NCBI GenBank assembly: GCA_905214155.1
Contig: CAJMLC010000081.1
Span: 1-8,484 of the forward strand
Origin: an uncultured bacterium
GTDB taxonomy: Bacteria > Bacillota > Clostridia > Oscillospirales > Oscillospiraceae
Direction: 5' to 3'
Length of the DNA stretch: 8,484 bases
Numbering within the stretch: the stretch's first letter is position 1; each line of letters opens with the position of its first letter. The notes below the pieces were generated by a model. It did not search any database. It was given only the letters and a program-made list of their open reading frames with translations, and was not told where the DNA came from. Of the stretch, positions 1 through 5,466 are shown in pieces. The translations under genes were made by a program, and so were the position numbers.

Positions 1-143
1 GAAAAGGCCCGCTGTCCGGGTGCGTCGGGAGTTTTCAGATACACCCTAGGGGCGGGCAAATACGGTCTGGCAACTGAGCTGTTACATGATGGCGGCACGG
101 AACGCACTTCCGATTTTGCACAGCCCTCTTTTCCTTTGGGAGC
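1..143. other. Left-edge stretch without a supported gene
   Basis: This is the left-hand part of a 277-base gene-free stretch. One plus-strand frame is open from base 1 to a stop at 291, but its translation is low in recognisable features, runs straight through three inverted repeats and overlaps the end of the acetyltransferase gene, so I do not call it a gene. No tRNA, promoter pair or protein family is visible in 1-143. It could be the remnant of a dispersed repeat whose structured part is at 144-273. Confidence 0.4.
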
Positions 144-188
144 GCGAACCCGTTTCCTTTTCTGGCAGAGAAAAGGAAAAGGGTTCGC
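144..188. repeat. Long inverted repeat (20-bp stem, one mismatch)
   Basis: Arms at 144-163 and 169-188 pair over 20 positions with a single mismatch (g152 against a180) around the loop GGCAG. The arms are purine-rich on one side and pyrimidine-rich on the other. It is followed on the plus strand by an A tract (189-195), so it is not a classical plus-strand terminator. With the two hairpins to its right it forms a block of three stacked inverted repeats beyond the end of the acetyltransferase gene. Confidence 0.75.
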
Positions 189-217
189 AAAAAAAGCGAG
201 CCGATGCCCTCATCGGC
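189..217 (-). terminator. Candidate intrinsic terminator for the acetyltransferase transcript
   Basis: On the minus strand a 7-bp perfect stem (GCCGATG with CATCGGC, 200-206 and 211-217, four-base loop) is followed after TCGC by a run of seven T (195-189). It lies about 60 bases past the stop codon of the minus-strand acetyltransferase and is the first hairpin-plus-T-run downstream of it. The four-base gap between stem and T-run makes it less than ideal. Confidence 0.5.
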
Positions 218-244
218 CTCTACAGCGTATATCGCGAATATGCA

Positions 245-279
245 CAGGGGACGGACAACTTGTCCGTCCCCTGGTTTTT
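245..279 (+). terminator. Perfect hairpin followed by T-run, abutting the acetyltransferase stop
   Basis: Bases 245-258 and 260-273 are perfect inverse complements (core GGGGACGGACAA) around a single central base, followed on the plus strand by GTTTTT. This is a rho-independent terminator shape for a plus-strand transcript entering from the left edge. On the minus strand it sits immediately after the acetyltransferase stop codon (278-280), where it could protect the mRNA 3' end. No plus-strand gene to its left is supported, so it may instead belong to a dispersed palindromic repeat. Confidence 0.6.
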
Positions 280-1213
280 AATCTTCTATGACCGTTGCGA
301 ATGCCGTACCGAGCCGGGCCCCGAAGCCGAGCGCCTGATACATGGCCTCGTCACAGGGCGCACAGGTGACGGTCAGGCTGGCGAGGTCCTGATGTACTGC
401 AAATGTCTGTGCCGCATGGGCCAGCTGCCGCGCGATGCCTGCTTTGCGGAATACGGGTTCGATGTAAAAATCATCAAATACGCCTGTGTCGGAGCACGCA
501 AAGGTGGAAAAGCAGCGTGCCACGCTGCACAGGCCGACCGCCCGGTATCCCCGTTTTGCCAGAAAGAACGTGATCCTGCCGTCGCGGATCGCACGGGCCA
601 GCGCTTCCTGCTGCGTCTTTGGGAGCGGCGCTTCTCCGATCTCCGCGCGGAAGCCGTTTTCCAGCTTTCGGAGCTGCCAGTCCTCGGGATTGGTCAATCG
701 CTCCACGGTGATCGGGACTGGATCTTCCGGCGGCAGGAGCATCAGCGGATCGCCCCATTCGTCGATTCCGTTCGGGACAAAGCCGACGCTTTCCCAGAAC
801 CGTTTCCGCCGCGCATCGCCGCCGTAATTGAGCTCTGCGTATCGTGCGCCGCGTGCCCTGGCCCAGTCCAGCAGAATGCCCGCACAGGCCCGGCCTGTGC
901 CGTTTCCGCGATATTCTGGGTAGACGCAGTATTCCATCAGAAAGCATTTTCCGTCCTCCGACGTGAAGATGACCGGCATGGCGAAGCCGATCTCCTGCCC
1001 GTCCCGGACAAAAAACAGAAAATACGCGCGGTCCTGCGGCCTGCTCCGGATCTTCATCATGTGCTCGTAATATTCCGGGCCGATGAAGTGTTCCCGCTCA
1101 CCACTGCCCACTTCTGTAAAAATGTCCCGCGCATAGTAGCGATACAGCTGCTCCCAAAAACGCGCGATGTCCGCATCCGCGACTGCTTCGCGGATGGTGA
1201 TCTGGTGCTGCAT
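278..1213 (-). CDS. Tandem GNAT-domain N-acetyltransferase
   Basis: Predicted cytoplasmic acetyl-CoA-dependent acetyltransferase of 311 residues built from two GNAT domains. The N-terminal domain (about 5-165) carries the acetyl-CoA pyrophosphate-binding loop RGNGTGR at 102-108, then a typical motif-B region ending FWESVGF. The C-terminal domain (about 168-305) has a second loop, RKAGIAR at 256-262, followed by MYQALGF. Both loops keep the R-x-x-G-x-G/A pattern, so both halves may bind cofactor, although in known tandem GNATs often only one is active. The substrate cannot be read from the sequence; antibiotic, polyamine or peptide acetylation are all open. The start is fixed by GGAGG seven bases upstream of the ATG. 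That ribosome binding site is buried in a hairpin behind a short leader ORF, implying conditional translation. The endonuclease gene lies upstream on the same strand, with no clear terminator between. Confidence 0.9.
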   Translation of the reverse strand: MQHQITIREAVADADIARFWEQLYRYYARDIFTEVGSGEREHFIGPEYYEHMMKIRSRPQDRAYFLFFVRDGQEIGFAMPVIFTSEDGKCFLMEYCVYPEYRGNGTGRACAGILLDWARARGARYAELNYGGDARRKRFWESVGFVPNGIDEWGDPLMLLPPEDPVPITVERLTNPEDWQLRKLENGFRAEIGEAPLPKTQQEALARAIRDGRITFFLAKRGYRAVGLCSVARCFSTFACSDTGVFDDFYIEPVFRKAGIARQLAHAAQTFAVHQDLASLTVTCAPCDEAMYQALGFGARLGTAFATVIED

Positions 1214-1265
1214 GTGGTTTCCTCCAAAATTTGATTTGGAGGGTTAGAACACGTGAACCCTCCAT
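1214..1265 (-). promoter_or_regulatory. Candidate translational attenuator (two alternative hairpins over the RBS)
   Basis: Read on the minus strand, three segments compete. Segment A, TGGAGGGTT (1264-1256), lies inside the leader ORF. Segment B, AACCCTCCA (1245-1237), starts within the leader stop codon. Segment C, TTTGGAGG (1228-1221), contains the acetyltransferase Shine-Dalgarno. A pairs with B over 9 perfect bp (10-base loop), and B pairs with C over 8 perfect bp (6-base loop), so the two are mutually exclusive. With A:B formed the SD is free. With a ribosome covering A, B can pair with C and block initiation. A ribosome paused at the leader stop would cover B and free the SD. The logic resembles erm/cat-type translational attenuation; the inducing signal is unknown. 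Confidence 0.65.
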
Positions 1266-1282
1266 ACACGTTCCAGCTTCAT
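1244..1282 (-). CDS. 12-residue leader peptide upstream of the GNAT gene
   Basis: A short ORF encodes MKLERVWRVHVF followed by TAA. It is preceded by a Shine-Dalgarno-like AAAGGGTGG (1297-1289) at workable spacing, and its stop codon lies 30 bases before the acetyltransferase ATG. The codons for W-R-V form one strand of a hairpin that competes with the hairpin covering the downstream ribosome binding site, which is what a regulatory leader peptide would require. The peptide has no similarity I recognise; the two arginines and bulky residues near its end are compatible with ribosome stalling, but this is inference. It could be a chance ORF, although coincidence of RBS, stop position and nested hairpins argues against that. 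Confidence 0.6.
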   Translation of the reverse strand: MKLERVWRVHVF

Positions 1283-1356
1283 AACATACCACCCTTTCTG
1301 CAAAAGATTTGTATTCAGACACGATATTCGTGCAGATACCGGATCAAAGCTCCGAT

Positions 1357-2382
1357 TTATTCGGCCAGCAGCAGCGCATCGTCGATGCGCCAGCGGCCAT
1401 CCTGCTCGAGCAAACCGTAGCGGCACTTTTTCGCGATCTCAAACAGCTTGTCGCCGTCCATGCCGGTCAGATTGTCGACCTTGTCGAGCAGCTTCTGCGC
1501 GTCGGGATGGAAGCTCGAGAGCGTGATGAAGATCCCGCGCGAGCCGTTTTCCGCGCAGACCGCGCCGTAAAATTCGCGCACGTCCTTGCTCGTCATCACG
1601 GCGTGCCGGTTTTTCATCTGCATCAGCACTGTCTCGCGGTAGCCGAGGTCGTCCTGCGTGTGGATGACGCCGTCGATGCCGCCGTCGTCCGATCCGCCGG
1701 TCACGGCCCCCTCGTCGACGACCTTGCCCGTCAGCACGTAATACCGCCGCAGCAGGTCGACGCAGTAGACCTCGAACCATTCGCCGCCCTTCGTGTGGAT
1801 GGCTTCGAGGAAGCACGTCCGCAGATCGCCGCCCTCGGCGGCCTGCCGCAGCCAGCTGCCAAGCTCAGTGCCCGGATACCCGGCGTCGTCCGCGAGGCGA
1901 TAGCCGCGGCTCGTTTTCAGAACATGCTGCTCGCGCTCCAGCTCGAGCAGGACGCGGCCTGTGATGCTCCGCAGCGCGTTGTCGTCCGCCTTGCTCGCGG
2001 TTTTGTCGGTGCCGAAATGGTGCTCCGCCCGGGCAAACAGGGCCTGCTTGCCGAGCAGGCCGTCCTTTTTCAGCTCCGCCAGCACAAAGGCCCGCACCCG
2101 CGCGGGCGACACGCCGCAGAGCTGCCCCGGCACTACGCGCAAAAGTCCTACCGCATCCTCCGAGATCACCCCGGTGTGGATCAGCTCCGTCAGCAGCATA
2201 CCGAGGCGGCTCTTCCCGCGCACCACGGCGGAGCCGGGCCGCAGATCCGCGTCGCTCTCCACCCGTTCGCCCAGGCGCGCCGCGCTCCGCTCAATGAGCT
2301 GCTTGCGCCGCAGCGGCCTTCCGGCGGCCTCCAATTCTTCACATAACAGCGCGCGCAGCGCCTCATTTGTCCAGGTCTGCAT
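1357..2382 (-). CDS. Mrr-type restriction endonuclease-like protein
   Basis: A 341-residue predicted nuclease of the Mrr_cat/PD-(D/E)xK class. The C-terminal domain (about 195-320) shows the expected order: GEWFE with E204, then GGSDDGGIDG with D237 as the metal-binding aspartate, then QMK (255-257) supplying the catalytic lysine, followed by VREFYGA, a common helix in the family. The N-terminal 160 residues look like one or two small DNA-binding winged-helix units, similar in layout to Mrr_N proteins. Mrr-like enzymes cut modified or foreign DNA; no methyltransferase lies beside it, so a stand-alone type IV-like or DNA-processing role is plausible. The start is supported by AAGGAG upstream of the ATG and by a promoter at 2414-2442. 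It is divergent from an XRE regulator 149 bases away, which could control it. Confidence 0.85.
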   Translation of the reverse strand: MQTWTNEALRALLCEELEAAGRPLRRKQLIERSAARLGERVESDADLRPGSAVVRGKSRLGMLLTELIHTGVISEDAVGLLRVVPGQLCGVSPARVRAFVLAELKKDGLLGKQALFARAEHHFGTDKTASKADDNALRSITGRVLLELEREQHVLKTSRGYRLADDAGYPGTELGSWLRQAAEGGDLRTCFLEAIHTKGGEWFEVYCVDLLRRYYVLTGKVVDEGAVTGGSDDGGIDGVIHTQDDLGYRETVLMQMKNRHAVMTSKDVREFYGAVCAENGSRGIFITLSSFHPDAQKLLDKVDNLTGMDGDKLFEIAKKCRYGLLEQDGRWRIDDALLLAE

Positions 2383-2413
2383 CGAACCAACTCCTTATCG
2401 GCTGCTTTTTTCC

Positions 2414-2442
2414 ATTTTACGCGAAAACTGCGCAAAAAGCAA
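2414..2442 (-). promoter_or_regulatory. Sigma-A-type promoter for the endonuclease gene
   Basis: On the minus strand, TTGCTT (2442-2437) and TAAAAT (2419-2414) are separated by exactly 17 bases, about 30 bases upstream of the ATG, with an AAGGAG ribosome binding site in between. Confidence 0.6.
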
Positions 2443-2470
2443 CCGAAACAGCCTGTTTTGCGGCGGCGGC

Positions 2471-2499
2471 TTGCGTTTTCCGCCGCGCTGTGCTATAGT
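2471..2499 (+). promoter_or_regulatory. Sigma-A-type promoter for the XRE regulator, extended -10
   Basis: TTGCGT (2471-2476) and TATAGT (2494-2499) have a 17-base spacer, and TGC directly before the -10 gives the extended -10 form. The regulator start codon is about 33 bases downstream of the -10. The -35 elements of the two divergent promoters here (2437-2442 and 2471-2476) are 28 bases apart, so one bound repressor could affect both. Confidence 0.7.
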
Positions 2500-2502
2500 A
2501 AG

Positions 2503-2517
2503 GTAAATCATATTTAC
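2503..2517. promoter_or_regulatory. Palindromic operator candidate at the XRE transcription start
   Basis: GTAAAT and ATTTAC form a perfect inverted repeat around a CAT centre, starting four bases after the -10 box and ending just before the GGAGGG ribosome binding site. This position, over the start of transcription of a gene encoding a helix-turn-helix protein, is typical of an autoregulatory operator. Binding by this regulator is inferred, not shown. Confidence 0.5.
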
Positions 2518-2531
2518 ATGGAGGGCGCGAA

Positions 2532-3407
2532 ATGACGCTGGGACAGAAGCTGCGCCAGGCGCGCATCCGCGCGGGGCTGACGCAGCGGCAGGCCGCGGGG
2601 GACCGCATCACGCGCAATATGCTCTCGCAGATCGAAAACGACCTCGCCGCGCCAAGCATGAAGACGCTGGAATATCTTGCCGCGACGCTCGGCGTGACGG
2701 CGGGCTGGCTCCTCGCGGACGAGACGTCCGACGAGGCGGCGGAGCGTCTGCCGCGGGCAAAGGCCATGCTCCGCGAGGCGGACGTTGCCGGATGCCTTGC
2801 GCTGTTGGAGCCGGCGGCGGAGCAGGCGTCGGACGAGGAGCTGCTCCTGCTTGCGACGGCCGCTGCGGAGCTCGCGCAGCGGCTGCTGGCTCAGGAGGAT
2901 TTTTCTGCGGCACAGCGCCGCGCGGAGCAGGCCCTGCACTGGAACGGGCAGAGCCTCTATGGCCAGACCTCGCTCGCGCTGCGGGCGCTGGCCGTTCTGG
3001 TGCGCTGCGCGCAGCGCAGCGGCGGAGACGCCGAGGCCCGGATCGCGGACTATCGCGAGACCTATCTGCGCGCGCCGGAGGCCGTGGAATATCATCTGCT
3101 GCTGGCGCGCTATCAGCTCGAGCAGGAGCACATCCAGGCCGCCGAGCGTGAGATCTGGTCGATTGCGGAGCTGCCGGAGCAGCACAAGGCGGAATACCTC
3201 GTGCTCCGCGGGCGCATCGCCGCGAAGAAGGAGCAGTTTGAAAACGCGCGCCTCTATTTACAGCAGGCCGAGGAGCTGTCTCTGCTGCCGCAGATCCTGC
3301 TGCGTGAGCTCTACCGCGCGATGGAGCTCTGCTGCAAGGAGACCGAGGACTATCAGGGAGCCTATCAATACGCCGCCAAACAGCTCGCCCTGACCGAAAC
3401 ATCCTGA
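2532..3407 (+). CDS. XRE-family transcriptional regulator with TPR-like C-terminal domain
   Basis: A 291-residue cytoplasmic DNA-binding protein. Residues about 4-60 form an HTH_3/Cro-CI domain with the usual signature LRQARIRAGLTQRQ, then MLSQIEND in the recognition region, and a closing ALGV-type turn (ATLGVTAGWLL). Residues about 65-291 are almost entirely alpha-helical, rich in Ala, Leu and Glu, with repeated A-x-x-x-L-x-x-A spacing as in tetratricopeptide repeats. This matches the layout of peptide- or partner-sensing XRE-TPR regulators (Rgg/PlcR/RapA-like in form only); the ligand is unknown. GGAGGG six bases before the ATG fixes the start. Candidate targets are its own promoter palindrome and the divergent endonuclease. 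The gene ends in a strong terminator. Confidence 0.88.
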   Translation: MTLGQKLRQARIRAGLTQRQAAGDRITRNMLSQIENDLAAPSMKTLEYLAATLGVTAGWLLADETSDEAAERLPRAKAMLREADVAGCLALLEPAAEQASDEELLLLATAAAELAQRLLAQEDFSAAQRRAEQALHWNGQSLYGQTSLALRALAVLVRCAQRSGGDAEARIADYRETYLRAPEAVEYHLLLARYQLEQEHIQAAEREIWSIAELPEQHKAEYLVLRGRIAAKKEQFENARLYLQQAEELSLLPQILLRELYRAMELCCKETEDYQGAYQYAAKQLALTETS

Positions 3408-3415
3408 AACACACG

Positions 3416-3447
3416 ACCGCCCGCCGAAACCTCGGCGGGCGGTTTTT
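3416..3447 (+). terminator. Rho-independent terminator after the XRE gene
   Basis: A 12-bp perfect GC-rich stem (ACCGCCCGCCGA at 3416-3427 with its complement at 3432-3443, loop AACC) is followed by TTTT, eight bases after the regulator stop codon. It lies between two convergent genes (stops at 3407 and 3451) and probably also limits minus-strand readthrough, although the T-run favours the plus strand. Confidence 0.9.
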
Positions 3448-3450
3448 GGA

Positions 3451-4581
3451 TCATTGGGCCGCTTGCTCCAACGCGAGCGCGATGCGCTCCGCTGCATCTT
3501 TCGGCAGTCCTGCGTTCTGCGCAGCGAGCATCTGTTCGCGCGCCTTCACGTCGAAGATCAGCCGGTCGGCGAAGCGCGCCGCCTCATCCGGGTTCTGCGC
3601 GAAGAAGGACATCCCGTGCGCGGCGAAGAAAGCGGCGTTCTGCGTCTCGACGCCCGGGATCGCCATCGTATGCACCAGCGGCACGCCGAGCACAGCGGCC
3701 TCCGTGCTGGAGATGCCGCCCGCCTTGCTGAGCAGAACGTCCGCCGCGTGCATATAGGCGGGCACCTGGTCCGTAAATGGCACGGCCAGCACGCCGCGTC
3801 CTGCATATTTTTCCTCCAGCGCCGTGCGCAGCTCCTCGTTCCGCCCGGGCAGCACACAGAGCAGCGCGTCCTCGTCCGGCACGCGGCGGATCGCCTCGCA
3901 GAGCGTCACGGCGTCGCCGCAGCCGATGCCGCCGGTCATGATGAGGTAGATACGGCTATTTTGCGGCAAACCAAGGCACGCACGCGCGGCAGACTGCGGC
4001 ATCGGCGCGGCAGACTGCGGCATCGGCGCGGCAAACTTCGCGGCAACAGGCATGCCGCTGACGATCAGCTTTTCCGCCGGCATCCCGGCGGCGATACAGT
4101 CTGCGCGGACGTCCGCGTGCGGCAGGAAATAGCCGTCCAGCTCCGTCTCGGCCAGAAACGGGATGCACGTATAGTCCGACAGGACGCCGTAGCACCGCAC
4201 CGGCAGATCCTCATGGCGGCGCAGGAACGTCAGCGTCTCCATCGGGAACAGATGCGAGCAGACGACCGCGTCATATCCGCGCGCGAGGATGAACTCCCGC
4301 AGCTGCCTTGCGTGCCGGATGTTTGCCAGATAGACCGGCGACGTGACGCCCGTGGCGCTGTACATGGCCCCTGCGTGGTACATCATGCCGAACAGCTCCG
4401 GCGCCTTCGTCGAGATGCGGTTCAGGATCTTGTCGAAGCTGAGCGGCCCGGTCTCGCCGAACATTTGCAGCAGATCGAGAAACTCCGTCTCGTGGCCGCG
4501 CGCGGCGAGCGCCTCGCGCACCGCACCGGCGCAGTGGTTATGCCCCTCGCCGGTGGAGCAGCTGAGCAGTAAGACCTTCAT
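3451..4581 (-). CDS. UgtP/MGDG-synthase-like glycosyltransferase (GT28 fold)
   Basis: A 376-residue GT-B glycosyltransferase resembling the processive diacylglycerol glucosyltransferase / monogalactosyldiacylglycerol synthase family, which transfers sugar from a UDP donor to membrane diacylglycerol at the cytoplasmic face. The N-terminal acceptor domain (about 1-180) opens with the family-typical GEGHN at 11-15. The C-terminal donor domain (about 200-376) has a TGGIGCG loop and the nucleotide-sugar-binding stretch LSKAGGISSTEAAVLGVPLV, near-diagnostic for GT28. The frame stays open 37 codons further upstream, but I choose the ATG at 4581: AAGGAG precedes it and a good promoter (4610-4638) lies inside the extension. 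A 7-residue repeat (AAPMPQS twice) sits at the linker between the two domains. MurG is an alternative within the same fold but is less likely, given the GEGHN start. Confidence 0.85.
   Translation of the reverse strand: MKVLLLSCSTGEGHNHCAGAVREALAARGHETEFLDLLQMFGETGPLSFDKILNRISTKAPELFGMMYHAGAMYSATGVTSPVYLANIRHARQLREFILARGYDAVVCSHLFPMETLTFLRRHEDLPVRCYGVLSDYTCIPFLAETELDGYFLPHADVRADCIAAGMPAEKLIVSGMPVAAKFAAPMPQSAAPMPQSAARACLGLPQNSRIYLIMTGGIGCGDAVTLCEAIRRVPDEDALLCVLPGRNEELRTALEEKYAGRGVLAVPFTDQVPAYMHAADVLLSKAGGISSTEAAVLGVPLVHTMAIPGVETQNAAFFAAHGMSFFAQNPDEAARFADRLIFDVKAREQMLAAQNAGLPKDAAERIALALEQAAQ
3984..4033. repeat. 21-bp tandem repeat inside the glycosyltransferase gene
   Basis: Two identical 21-bp copies (3984-4004 and 4005-4025) are followed by 8 bases of a third. 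In frame they encode AAPMPQS twice, at about residues 183-198, between the two Rossmann-like domains. The unit is a multiple of three, so copy-number change would alter linker length without a frameshift. Confidence 0.9.
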
Positions 4582-4609
4582 ATTCCTTCTCCTTTTTCGC
4601 ATTTTCTCC

Positions 4610-4638
4610 ATGATACCAGATAAAAAACCGCTTGTCCA
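4610..4638 (-). promoter_or_regulatory. Sigma-A promoter for the glycosyltransferase gene
   Basis: On the minus strand TGGACA (4638-4633) and TATCAT (4615-4610) are separated by 17 bases; each box differs from consensus at one position. The predicted transcript start is roughly 20 bases before the ATG at 4581, which rules against the longer reading frame. Confidence 0.8.
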
Positions 4639-4723
4639 CCGGCCATTTTTTGAAAAAATTTGTGCGTATATCGCGCTGTCCGCGTGGAACACTAAGCGTA
4701 CTTTCGAAAAGGAGGAAATAGCT

Positions 4724-4897
4724 ATGAGTCATCTTACGGAAAAAGCAAACCACTGCATCGAATGCCATGTCACCCAGTGCGGCCACCACTGCGGCTGCGA
4801 GGATTACTGTTCCCTCGATCGCATCTGCGTCGGCACCCATGAGGCGAACCCGACCATCGACCAGTGCACCGACTGCATGTCCTTCGTTAAGAAGTAA
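4724..4897 (+). CDS. DUF1540 small cysteine-rich protein
   Basis: A 57-residue protein with nine cysteines and several histidines, matching the DUF1540 pattern common in Clostridia: an initial CxxC (C11, C14), an HHCGC segment (H21-C25), the conserved YCSLDRICVGTHEANPT core (about 28-44) and a closing CTDC (48-51). The cysteine/histidine spacing suggests a metal site or a heavily cross-linked small protein; the family has no established function that I can state. AAGGAGG eight bases before the ATG fixes the start. It is transcribed divergently from the glycosyltransferase, with its own terminator, so it is probably a single-gene unit. A weak sporulation-type promoter match lies upstream. Confidence 0.9.
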   Translation: MSHLTEKANHCIECHVTQCGHHCGCEDYCSLDRICVGTHEANPTIDQCTDCMSFVKK

Positions 4898-4905
4898 ATT
4901 CACGC

Positions 4906-4938
4906 AAAAAACGCCCGCCGGAGCTCCGGCGGGCGTTT
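4906..4938 (-). terminator. Bidirectional GC-rich palindromic terminator
   Basis: Bases 4909-4923 and 4924-4938 are perfect inverse complements (core ACGCCCGCCGGAG). On the minus strand the stem runs into six T (4911-4906), ending the membrane-protein/pncB transcript six bases past its stop codon. On the plus strand it is followed by TTTGCTTTG and can also terminate the DUF1540 gene, which ends 11 bases before the palindrome. Confidence 0.9.
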
Positions 4939-4944
4939 GCTTTG

Positions 4945-5466
4945 TTATGATTTTCTTCTTCGGGCTGCAAGGACGCGCTCCAGCCGCCTCAGCAGCATAT
5001 CATAGACCACGAACACCACGTTCCCGAGCGCCAGCGTTGCAATCAGCAGCGCCGTGCCCGTCGCCTGATATTCTTCTACCAGCGCGTCCAGCCCCATCAC
5101 GAAGATCAGCAGCGCATAGAGCGCGATCGTCGCCCCATTGAACAGCAGCAGCTTCAGCGCCCAGCGGAGCGCGGGCCGCTTCCGATCCAGCCCGGCCCGT
5201 ATCGCGGGGTAATAGCCCAGCGCGGCATAGAGCGCTGCGGCCTCTTTGTCCGGGCCGAGCAGCAGACCCAGAACGGCGCTCGCCGCCCAGACGAGCACGG
5301 CATCCCGCCGTCCCCACCGCTGCATCACCGGCAGCAGCACGAGGCTCGCCAGCACCGGGCAGCAGAACGTCGCCGCCGGGATCAGTCCGCCGAGGCAGAG
5401 GATCACCACGGCCAGCGCCGTCATCATCCCGCAGAGCGCGATCTCGGTGCTTTTGCCGCGTCTCAT
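4945..5466 (-). CDS. Six-helix integral membrane protein, translationally coupled to pncB
   Basis: A 173-residue, strongly hydrophobic protein with about six predicted membrane segments (roughly 10-28, 31-48, 54-71, 74-88, 103-125, 137-158) and a basic C-terminal tail (RRLERVLAARRRKS). Conserved-looking polar landmarks are PDKEAAALY and GYYP between helices 3 and 5. Size, helix count and the final GNVVFVVYDMLL helix resemble ECF-transporter substrate-binding (S) components or related uncharacterised clostridial membrane proteins; I cannot decide between these. The start at 5466 is chosen over the longer frame from 5505 because its ATG overlaps the pncB stop as ATGA. No strong Shine-Dalgarno precedes it, consistent with coupling. 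Location next to niacin salvage makes nicotinate or a related vitamin a candidate substrate, but this is inference only. Confidence 0.75.
   Translation of the reverse strand: MRRGKSTEIALCGMMTALAVVILCLGGLIPAATFCCPVLASLVLLPVMQRWGRRDAVLVWAASAVLGLLLGPDKEAAALYAALGYYPAIRAGLDRKRPALRWALKLLLFNGATIALYALLIFVMGLDALVEEYQATGTALLIATLALGNVVFVVYDMLLRRLERVLAARRRKS

Noticed and set aside
225..236. Shared 12-mer GCGTATATCGCG also present at 4664-4675
   Set aside because: One or two chance 12-mer matches are expected in a window of this size, and the surroundings differ.
1..291. Open plus-strand frame from the left edge to a TGA at 291
   Set aside because: Its translation shows no family features, it crosses three inverted repeats and overlaps the acetyltransferase 3' end; openness is probably due to base composition.
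86..1234. Long plus-strand reading frame opposite the acetyltransferase
   Set aside because: It has no RBS or family motifs; the opposite strand encodes a clear two-domain GNAT protein with RBS.
1320..1332. Small inverted repeat CACGA/TCGTG between the endonuclease and leader ORF as a terminator
   Set aside because: Only five base pairs with no T-run after it.
4582..4692. 37-codon N-terminal extension of the glycosyltransferase
   Set aside because: It has no RBS, contains the promoter at 4610-4638, and the family-typical N terminus begins exactly at the ATG at 4581.
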